Positions 21,943 through 28,546 of a stretch of DNA of 30,552 nt are shown here, in pieces. Location: the NCBI GenBank assembly GCA_035623275.1, contig DASPTT010000104.1, forward strand, positions 1 through 30,552, written 5' to 3'. The notes beneath the pieces were generated by a model. The model was not told where the DNA came from and did no database searches. It saw only the letters and a list, made by a program, of their open reading frames with translations. The stretch's first letter is position 1; every line of letters starts with the position of its first letter. This stretch comes from DASPTT01 sp035623275. Its GTDB lineage: Bacteria > Actinomycetota > Acidimicrobiia > Acidimicrobiales > UBA8190. A program made the position numbers and the translations under genes.

Positions 21943-23544
21943 TCACTGGATGTTGCGCTCCCGGCCGTGCCAGTACGGGGCCCTCAGCTCGCGCTTGAGG
22001 ACCTTGCCCGAGGGGTTGCGGGGCAGCACGTCGGCGAAGTCGATCGAGGTCGGGCACTTGTAGTGGGCCAGGCGGTCCCGGCAGAAGGCGATGATCTCCT
22101 CGGGCGTCGCCTCGGTGCCCGGGGCCCGGACCACGATGCCCTTGACCGTCTCCCCCCAGCGGTCGTCGGGCACGCCGATCACCGCGGCGTCGGCCACGCC
22201 GGCGTGGGCCACCAGGACGTTCTCGACCTCGGCCGGGTACACGTTCTCGCCGCCCGAAACGATCATGTCCTTGATGCGGTCGTGGAGGAAGAGGTAACCC
22301 TCCTCGTCGAGGTAGCCGGCGTCCCCGGTGCGCAGCCACCCGTCGGCCATGAGCGTGGCCGCGGTCTCCTCGGGCTTTCCCCAGTAGCCCGCCATGTTGT
22401 ACCCCGAGCGGGTCCACAGCTCGCCCACGACCCCCGCCGGCGTCTCGGCGCCGGTGTCGGGGTCCACGATCCGCAGCTCCACGCCGGCCAGTGGCTTGCC
22501 CGCGGAGCGCAGCAGGTGCCGGCGCGGCCCGCTGGGGTCGTGGTCCTCGGGGTCGAGGCGGGCGATGGCGCCGGTCGTCTCGGTCATCCCGTAGACCTGC
22601 GCGAAGCGGCAGCCGAACACGGCCATGCACTTGACGAGGACGTCCTCGGTGACGGGAGAGGCACCGTAGAAGATCGTGGAGAGACTGGAGAGGTCGGTGC
22701 GCTCGATGGCCGGCGTCATCAGCAGCACCATCAGGACCGCAGGGACGACGAAGGCGTGGGTGATGCGCTCGGCCTCGACCAGTCGCAGCAACTCGTCGGG
22801 GTCGACCTCGCGCAGGATCACCGACGTGCCGCCGCGTGACATGCCGGCCACCGCCCATCCCGACCCGCCGATGTGGAACAGCGGCATGGCGACGAGGCTG
22901 ACGGTGTGCTCGTCGATGTCGAACGTGTCGATGGCCCCGTCGCCGAAGGCCGTCTCGATGTTGCGGTTGGCCAGCATCACGCCCTTGGGCAGCCCGGTGG
23001 TGCCCGACGTGTACAGCTGCAGGGCGACGTCGTCGGGTTCGCCGACGTCGCCGGGGTCGACGGCTGGCTGGTCGGCGAGCCACTCCTCGTAGCCGATGCG
23101 CCGGGCCCGATCCGAGGCGCCCCCGGCGTCGGCCCCCGACCCGGCATCGCCGATCACCACGACGTGCTCCACGGAAGGGAGGCCGCTCGCCATGTCGGCC
23201 AGGTGCCCGACGTAGTCCGGGTGGACGACGAGCACCTTCGCCCGGGCGTCGTCCACGACGGCCGCCATCTCGGGCGCGGCCAGCCGCCAGTTCACGGCCA
23301 CGTTCACCGCCCCGAGCAGCGCGCCGCCGAAGAGCACCTCGAAGTACTCCAGGCCGTTGCGGTCGAGGAACGCCACCCGGTCCCCCCGGCCCACGCCCGC
23401 CGCCTGCAGCGCCTGCGCCACCGTGCAGGAACGGCTGTAGAAGGCGGACCAGGTCACCGTGCGGCCCTCGAAGCGGAACATGGGGCGGTCCCCGTGCTCG
23501 GCGGCGTTCTTGCGCAGCATGGACGACAGCGTCATGCGGTCCAT
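21943..23544 (-). CDS. AMP-dependent acyl-CoA synthetase (fatty-acid CoA ligase type)
   Basis: A 533-residue ANL-family ligase that activates a carboxylic acid with ATP to an acyl-adenylate and transfers it to CoA. Motifs: LYTSGTTGLPKG (P-loop, about 178-189), YGMTETTG, GWLRTGDAGYLDEEG, the hinge DRIKDMIVSGGENVYPAEVE, and NPSGKVLKREL with the C-terminal catalytic Lys. The start is ATG 23544 with GGGAGGGG upstream; the longer in-frame start at 23625 is low-complexity. It probably shares a transcript with the P450. Substrate chain length is unknown. Confidence 0.93.
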   Translation of the reverse strand: MDRMTLSSMLRKNAAEHGDRPMFRFEGRTVTWSAFYSRSCTVAQALQAAGVGRGDRVAFLDRNGLEYFEVLFGGALLGAVNVAVNWRLAAPEMAAVVDDARAKVLVVHPDYVGHLADMASGLPSVEHVVVIGDAGSGADAGGASDRARRIGYEEWLADQPAVDPGDVGEPDDVALQLYTSGTTGLPKGVMLANRNIETAFGDGAIDTFDIDEHTVSLVAMPLFHIGGSGWAVAGMSRGGTSVILREVDPDELLRLVEAERITHAFVVPAVLMVLLMTPAIERTDLSSLSTIFYGASPVTEDVLVKCMAVFGCRFAQVYGMTETTGAIARLDPEDHDPSGPRRHLLRSAGKPLAGVELRIVDPDTGAETPAGVVGELWTRSGYNMAGYWGKPEETAATLMADGWLRTGDAGYLDEEGYLFLHDRIKDMIVSGGENVYPAEVENVLVAHAGVADAAVIGVPDDRWGETVKGIVVRAPGTEATPEEIIAFCRDRLAHYKCPTSIDFADVLPRNPSGKVLKRELRAPYWHGRERNIQ

Positions 23545-23636
23545 CGACCCCTCCCGGTCCCTCCGGCGCCCCACCCGCCCTCGAGCGGCGCGGCGCCACA
23601 ATACGCCGGGTGCCCGATGCGGCACGTGGCGATCGC

Positions 23637-23642
23637 TAGGGT
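23637..23642 (+). promoter_or_regulatory. -10 element of the ABC transporter operon
   Basis: TAGGGT lies 9 bases before the GTG start at 23652, in the 107-bp gap between divergent genes. It is the same hexamer as before xseA and fits a near-leaderless start of the six-gene operon. The intervening GGGAG could also serve as a weak ribosome site. Confidence 0.4.
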
Positions 23643-23651
23643 CACGGGAGC

Positions 23652-24590
23652 GTGAGCGCCGCCATCGAGATCGAGGGACTGGTCAAGGTCTACCCCGGGC
23701 CGCCGGCGGTGCGCGCCGTCGACGGGGTCGACCTGCAGGTCCACGAGGGCGAGACCTTCGGGCTGCTCGGTCCCAACGGGGCCGGCAAGACCACCACGGT
23801 CGGGGTGTGCACGACGCGGGTCCGGGCCACCGAGGGCGTCGCCCGCGTGGCCGGGATCGACGTCGCCGCCGAGCCGACGCGGGCCAAGGCGCACATGGGG
23901 GTGGTCACGCAGTTCAACACGCTGGACCGCTCCCTGACCGTCCGCCAGAACCTCTACTACCACTGCCGGTACTTCGGGATGAGCCGGCGGCGCTCGCACC
24001 AGCGCGCCGAGGAGCTGCTCGAGCGGTTCCGACTCGAGGACCGCGCCATCGGCATGACCATCGCCCTGTCCGGGGGCATGGCCCAGCGCCTGCAGGTGGC
24101 GCGCGCCGTGGCGCACCGGCCGCGCGTCCTGTTCCTGGACGAGCCCACCGCCGGACTCGACCCCCAGAGCCGCATCGCGCTGTGGGAGGTGGTCGAGGAG
24201 CTCAAGGCCGAGGGCGTGACCGTCCTGCTCACGACGCACTACATGGAGGAGGCGGACAACCTTTGCGACCGGGTGGCCGTCGTCGACCACGGCAAGGTGC
24301 TCGTGCTCGGCCCACCGGCTGAGCTCAAGCGCAGCCTCGGCGCGGAGACGGTGATCACCCTCCACCTGGCCGACGCGTCGGGCCTCGTGCCCCGGCTGGA
24401 GGCGCTGCCGGGGGTGGTGCGCGTCGAGCCGGCGACCGAGGGGCTGCGGGTGCTCGCCTCCAGCGCCGGTGGGCTGGTGCCCCAGGTGGTCGAGGCCGCC
24501 CTCCCCCACGGCCTCGCCGACGTGGCGGTGACCGAGCCCACGCTCGAGACCGTGTTCATCTCGCTCACCGGGAGGGAGCTCCGTGACTGA
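23652..24590 (+). CDS. ABC transporter ATP-binding protein (DrrA/ABC-2 type)
   Basis: A 312-residue cytoplasmic ATPase of an ABC-2 exporter. It has Walker A GPNGAGKTT (40-48), signature LSGGMAQR (139-146), Walker B FLDEPTAGLDP (161-171), the TTHYMEEAD switch His, and the C-terminal DUF4162-like extension ending EPTLETVFISLTGREL, typical of daunorubicin-resistance-like ATPases. It energises the permease encoded next, whose start overlaps this gene by 8 bases. The exported substrate (drug, lipid or polysaccharide) is not evident. Confidence 0.93.
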   Translation: MSAAIEIEGLVKVYPGPPAVRAVDGVDLQVHEGETFGLLGPNGAGKTTTVGVCTTRVRATEGVARVAGIDVAAEPTRAKAHMGVVTQFNTLDRSLTVRQNLYYHCRYFGMSRRRSHQRAEELLERFRLEDRAIGMTIALSGGMAQRLQVARAVAHRPRVLFLDEPTAGLDPQSRIALWEVVEELKAEGVTVLLTTHYMEEADNLCDRVAVVDHGKVLVLGPPAELKRSLGAETVITLHLADASGLVPRLEALPGVVRVEPATEGLRVLASSAGGLVPQVVEAALPHGLADVAVTEPTLETVFISLTGRELRD

Positions 24591-25443
24591 CACGACCACC
24601 GGCGATCCGCCGGCCGGCGCGGTGCCCGGCCACCCCGGCACCGATCGCGTGCATGCAGGCGCGCGCTGGGCCTTCGTCGGGCTGCTGTCGCGCGACATCG
24701 CCGTCCTGTGGCGCAACAAAGGGGAGTTCCTCGGCCGGACCGTGATCCAGCCGCTGCTGTTCGTCTTCGTGTTCACCTACGTCTTCCCCAAGATCGGGCA
24801 GACCATCCCGGGCGCGGCCGGGACCAGCTTCGCCACCGTCCTCGTGCCCGGGCTGGTGGCCGTGGCCGCCGTGTTCTCGGGCATCACCGCGGTCGGCCTG
24901 CCCTTGTCGGTGGAGTTCGGTGCCACCCGCGAGATCGAGGACCGGGCCATGGCCCCCTGTCCGGTCTCCGTCGTGGCCCTGGAGAAGGTGGCCTACGGCG
25001 CCCTGCACGGGCTGGCCTCCGCGCTGGTCGTGTTCCCCCTGGTGCTGGTCGTGCCCGTGACCCCGGTGACGGTGCACGTAGCCAATTGGGCGCTGCTCGT
25101 CGTCGTGCTGGTGCTGGCGTGCGGCATCGCCGGCGCGCTCGGCCTCACCCTGGGGACGGTGGTGAAGCCGGAGAAGATCGGGCTCATGTTCGCCATCGTG
25201 GTGCTGCCGCTCACCTTCCTCGGCTGCGTGTACTACCCCTGGCAGCAGCTCGCCGCGGTGCGCTGGCTGCAGGTCCTCGTCCTGCTCAACCCGGTGGTCT
25301 ACGTGTGCGAGGGGATGCGCAACGCCTTGACGCCCTTCGTCCCCCATATGGCGACCTGGGCCTCGCTCGGTGCCATGGTCCTCTTCTTCGCGCTGCTGCT
25401 GGGCATCGGCATGGCCCGCTTCTACGCCCGCATCGTCACCTAG
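24583..25443 (+). CDS. ABC-2 type transporter permease
   Basis: A 286-residue inner-membrane partner of the preceding ATPase. About six hydrophobic segments are visible, for example LLFVFVFTYVFP, VLVPGLVAVAAVFSGITAVG, LALVVFPLVLVVPVT-type residues in the middle, NWALLVVVLVLACGIAGALG, LMFAIVVLPLTFLGCVYYPW, and MVLFFALLLGIGMARFYARI at the end. The ABC-2 signature region (LTFLGCVYYPWQQLAAVRWL, then NPVVYVCEGMRNAL) is clear. GTG 24583 follows a GGGAGGGAG site. Confidence 0.92.
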   Translation: MTDTTTGDPPAGAVPGHPGTDRVHAGARWAFVGLLSRDIAVLWRNKGEFLGRTVIQPLLFVFVFTYVFPKIGQTIPGAAGTSFATVLVPGLVAVAAVFSGITAVGLPLSVEFGATREIEDRAMAPCPVSVVALEKVAYGALHGLASALVVFPLVLVVPVTPVTVHVANWALLVVVLVLACGIAGALGLTLGTVVKPEKIGLMFAIVVLPLTFLGCVYYPWQQLAAVRWLQVLVLLNPVVYVCEGMRNALTPFVPHMATWASLGAMVLFFALLLGIGMARFYARIVT

Positions 25444-25446
25444 AGT
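25441..25446 (+). promoter_or_regulatory. Possible internal -10 element before the ACT gene
   Basis: TAGAGT overlaps the permease stop codon and ends 6 bases before GTG 25453. It matches the leaderless pattern at 18724 and 23637, so the downstream four genes may have their own start. There is no ribosome site in the gap. Confidence 0.35.
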
Positions 25447-25452
25447 CGCCGC

Positions 25453-26028
25453 GTGGGACGTTTCGCGCTGAGCGCGGTGGGAGTGGACAGACCGGGCATC
25501 GTGGCGTCCGTCAGCGGCGTGCTGGTCGAGCTCGGGTGCAACCTCGAGGACTCGACGATGTCGATCCTCCAGGGCCATTTCGCCATGCTCCTGGTGGTCC
25601 AGGCGCCCGACGCCGTCACCACCGGCGTCCTCCAGGACGCCGTCGCCCCGGTCGCCGAGCGCTTCGGGCTCGTGGCGGTGGTGCGCGCCTTCGACGAGAT
25701 CGACGAGCTCGCGCCCGGGCGCCCGGGCGACGCCGGGGCGCCGGGTGGAGGTGCCCAGGTCGAGGGCTGGACCATCGCCGTGCACGGCACCGATCGCATC
25801 GGCATCGTCCACGGCGTGGCGACCGCCCTCGAGGCGGTGGGAGGGAACGTGGTCGACCTCACCACCCACCTCGTCGGCGAGCCCGACGCGCCCCTCTACG
25901 TGATGACCGTCCGGGCGACCCTGCCCGCCGGCCCGGCGGGCGACGTGGCCGCGGCGCGGGTGCTGCGCGCCGCGGAGGATCTCGGGGTCCACTGCGCCGT
26001 CCGCCGCGACGACGCGGACGTTCTCTGA
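25453..26028 (+). CDS. Double-ACT-domain regulatory protein (GcvR-like)
   Basis: A 191-residue protein with two ACT domains: residues 1-80 (FALSAVGVDRPGIVASVSGV, LGCNLEDSTMSILQGHFAML) and about 100-185 (WTIAVHGTDRIGIVHGVATA, GGNVVDLTTHLVGEP). ACT pairs bind amino acids and regulate partners. The closest named relative is the glycine-cleavage repressor GcvR, but actinobacterial members of this type are largely uncharacterised. A Gly/Pro-rich linker joins the domains. GTG 25453 is very close to a possible -10. It precedes the deformylase gene by 3 bases. Confidence 0.85.
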   Translation: MGRFALSAVGVDRPGIVASVSGVLVELGCNLEDSTMSILQGHFAMLLVVQAPDAVTTGVLQDAVAPVAERFGLVAVVRAFDEIDELAPGRPGDAGAPGGGAQVEGWTIAVHGTDRIGIVHGVATALEAVGGNVVDLTTHLVGEPDAPLYVMTVRATLPAGPAGDVAAARVLRAAEDLGVHCAVRRDDADVL

Positions 26029-26031
26029 TCA

Positions 26032-26532
26032 GTGGCCGTCCGACCGGTGCTGCGCGTCCCCGACCCGGTGCTGGCCGCGCCGTCCGCGCCCGTGGGGCGC
26101 ATCGACGACGCCGCCCGCGCCCTCGCCGCCGACCTCGTCGACACCATGCGGGCCTCGCCCGCCTGCGTGGGGATCGCCGCCCCCCAGATCGGCGTGGCCC
26201 TGCGGGCCTTCGCCGTCGACGTGAGCGGCCACAGGAAGGCCGTGTCCTGTCACGGCGCATTCGTCCTCTTCGACCCCGAGGTCACCGCGGCAGCGGAACC
26301 CGTGGTGGCGCGCGAAGGGTGCATGAGCGTGCCCGATCTCACCGGCGACGTGCCCCGGGCCACGTCGCTCACCGTGGCGGGGACCACGTTGGAGGGCACG
26401 CGGGTCACCATGGCGGTCGACGCCTTCGAGGCCCGTGCGGTGCTCCACGAGATCGACCATCTCGACGGGCTGGTCTTCCTCGACCGCGCGCCCGGCCCCC
26501 ATGCGATCTTCCCCCGGAGGGTCTACCGTTGA
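26032..26532 (+). CDS. def: Peptide deformylase
   Basis: A 166-residue metalloenzyme that removes the formyl group from the N-terminal Met of new proteins. The three family motifs are present: GIAAPQIG (47-54; usual form GLAAPQxG), EGCMSVP (95-101; usual EGCLSVP, Cys97 a metal ligand) and HEIDHLDG (139-146, two His ligands and the catalytic Glu140). The small departures (I for L, M for L) should be tolerated. It starts at GTG 26032 right after the ACT gene and its stop overlaps the next TTG start. There may be a second, housekeeping copy elsewhere in the genome. Confidence 0.93.
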   Translation: MAVRPVLRVPDPVLAAPSAPVGRIDDAARALAADLVDTMRASPACVGIAAPQIGVALRAFAVDVSGHRKAVSCHGAFVLFDPEVTAAAEPVVAREGCMSVPDLTGDVPRATSLTVAGTTLEGTRVTMAVDAFEARAVLHEIDHLDGLVFLDRAPGPHAIFPRRVYR

Positions 26533-27260
26533 CCTTCGCCATGGACGACGGTCGCCTGTACTTCCGCCAGCTCCTCGCCGGTCGCGACTTCGCCGCCGGC
26601 GACCCGATCGCGCGGCAGATGGTCAATTTCTGCTACGTGATCGGCGACCGTGACGCGGGCGAGGCGTTGGTCGTCGACCCCGCCTACAGCGTGGGCGAGC
26701 TGCTCGACCTGCTGGCCGAGGACGGCATGCGATGCGCAGGGGTCCTTGCCACCCACTACCACCCGGACCACGTCGGCGGGGACCTCATGGGGTATCCCAT
26801 CGAGGGGGTGGCCACGCTGCTCGAGCGCGTCGACGTGCCCGTCCACGTCCAGGCGGCCGAAGCGCCGTGGGTGACCCGCGCCACCGGCGTGGAGGGCTCG
26901 AGCCTCGTCACCCATGCCAGCGGGGACGTGGTGACGGTGGGAGGGCGGCGCGTCGAGTTGGTCCACACCCCGGGGCACACCCCGGGGAGCCAGTGCTTCG
27001 CCGTGGAGGGCCGCCTCGTCTCGGGGGACACGTTGTTCCTCGACGGGTGCGGGCGCACCGACCTGCCCGGTGGCGACCCCGAGGAGATGTACCGGTCCCT
27101 CACCACCCGCCTGGCGCGCTTCGGCGACGACACCGTCCTGTACCCGGGCCACCTGTACTCGCCCGACCCTTCGGCCACGCTGGGCGAGACGCGCCGGCGC
27201 AACTACGTGTTCCGCATGCCGACCCCCGATGAGTGGATGTCGGTGTTCGGCAACTCGTGA
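26529..27260 (+). CDS. Metallo-beta-lactamase-fold hydrolase (glyoxalase II/persulfide dioxygenase-like)
   Basis: A 243-residue MBL-fold enzyme. Metal ligands: THYHPDHVGGD (about 75-85), TPGHTPGS (His150), SGDTLF (Asp167) and YPGHLYSP (His208). This is the order seen in glyoxalase II and persulfide dioxygenase-type hydrolases. TTG 26529 is preferred because GGAGGG lies 7 bases before it, while ATG 26541 is 19 bases away. The TTG overlaps the deformylase stop, and the gene's own TGA overlaps the next GTG. The substrate is not certain. Confidence 0.88.
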   Translation: MTFAMDDGRLYFRQLLAGRDFAAGDPIARQMVNFCYVIGDRDAGEALVVDPAYSVGELLDLLAEDGMRCAGVLATHYHPDHVGGDLMGYPIEGVATLLERVDVPVHVQAAEAPWVTRATGVEGSSLVTHASGDVVTVGGRRVELVHTPGHTPGSQCFAVEGRLVSGDTLFLDGCGRTDLPGGDPEEMYRSLTTRLARFGDDTVLYPGHLYSPDPSATLGETRRRNYVFRMPTPDEWMSVFGNS

Positions 27261-28546
27261 GCGACCCGGCCGACCCACTCGACCCCGACGCCACCGTCGT
27301 CGTGGTCGGCGCGTCGATCGCGGGGCTGCGCGCCGCGGAGACCCTGCGCGCCGAGCACCCCGGGCCCATCGTGGTGGTGGGGGCCGAGCCCCACCTCCCC
27401 TACGACCGCCCCCCGCTGTCGAAGCAGTTCCTGGCCGGGGCCTGGGACCGCGACCGCATCGCCCTGCGAAGCCCCGACAAGCTCGCCGGCTTCGGTCTCG
27501 ACCTGCGCCTGGGGCGGCGTGCCCTGTCGCTGGACGTGGGGGAGCGGGTGCTCGCCCTCGACGACGGCACCGAGGTCGGCTTCGACGCGCTGGTGGTGGC
27601 CACCGGCGCGGCCCCCCGGCGGCTGCCGTCCACCGAGGGGATCGAGGGCGTGCACGTGCTGCGCACCCTGGACGACGCCGTCGCCCTGGCCGCCGACCTG
27701 GGTGTGCACCCGCTGGCCCCGGCGGGCGCGGGGGCGGGCGAGCGGCCCCCCGCGGAGGCGGTGCGCCTGGTCGTCGTGGGGGCAGGGTTCATCGGCGCCG
27801 AGGTGGCGTCCACTGCCCACGGTCTCGGGGCTCGGGTGACCGTGGTGGAGGCGCTCGCCGTGCCCCTCGGGCGTGTGCTCGGCGACGAGATGGGCGCGCA
27901 GTGCGCCGCGCTGCACCAGGACCACGGGGTGGTGCTGCGCACCGGGGTGAGCGTCGAGGGCCTGCGCACCGCACCGGCACCGGGCGGGCAACGGGTCACC
28001 GGGGTGGTGCTCGCCGACGGGACGGTCCTCGACGCCGACGTGGTGGTTGTGGGCGTGGGCGTGTCGCCGGTGACCGCCTGGACGGAGGGGTCGGGCCTGG
28101 TCGTCGACGACGGGATCCTCGTCGACGAGTACCTCTTCGCCGCGGACGGGGTGGCGGTGGCGGGCGACGTGGCCCGCTGGTGCGACCCCGACACCGGGCA
28201 GCACCGCCGCATCGAGCACTGGACGAACGCCACGGAGCAGGGCGCCCATGCGGCGCGCAACCTGGTGCGCGGCCGGCACGACGCCATGGCGTACCGGCCC
28301 GTGCCCTATTTCTGGTCGGACCAGTACGACGTCAAGATCCAGGTGATCGGCTACCCCGCACCCGGCGACGACGTCGTGGTGGTGGACGGGGCGCTCGACG
28401 AGCACCGCTTCGTCGCCCTCTACGGACGTGACGGGATGCTCAGCGCGGCGTTGGGCTTCGGCCGCCCCCGCCAGCTCATGGCCTTCCGGCCCCTGCTCGA
28501 GGCGGGCGCGTCCTTCGACGAGGCGCTGGCCCTCATGGCCGGCTAG
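27257..28546 (+). CDS. FAD-dependent NAD(P)H:ferredoxin/rubredoxin reductase family
   Basis: A 429-residue flavoprotein with two Rossmann motifs, VVVVGASIAGLRAAETLRAE near the start for FAD and VVVGAGFIGAEVAS near 170 for NAD(P)H, the LPYDRPPLSKQFLAG segment, the VVATGAAPRRLP strand, the GVAVAGDVARW FAD-binding Asp and a C-terminal reductase domain (YFWSDQYDVKIQVIGYPAPG). This is the type that delivers electrons to ferredoxins serving P450s and dioxygenases. The start overlaps the MBL gene (GTGA). The stop overlaps the convergent gene (CTAG). A link to the P450 at 20616 is only suggestive. Confidence 0.9.
   Translation: MSDPADPLDPDATVVVVGASIAGLRAAETLRAEHPGPIVVVGAEPHLPYDRPPLSKQFLAGAWDRDRIALRSPDKLAGFGLDLRLGRRALSLDVGERVLALDDGTEVGFDALVVATGAAPRRLPSTEGIEGVHVLRTLDDAVALAADLGVHPLAPAGAGAGERPPAEAVRLVVVGAGFIGAEVASTAHGLGARVTVVEALAVPLGRVLGDEMGAQCAALHQDHGVVLRTGVSVEGLRTAPAPGGQRVTGVVLADGTVLDADVVVVGVGVSPVTAWTEGSGLVVDDGILVDEYLFAADGVAVAGDVARWCDPDTGQHRRIEHWTNATEQGAHAARNLVRGRHDAMAYRPVPYFWSDQYDVKIQVIGYPAPGDDVVVVDGALDEHRFVALYGRDGMLSAALGFGRPRQLMAFRPLLEAGASFDEALALMAG

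Noticed and set aside
24708..27260. An 850-residue plus-strand frame ending in the MBL hydrolase
   Set aside because: Only the last 243 residues are real. Everything before is out of frame with the permease, ACT and deformylase genes, so it is not a fusion protein.
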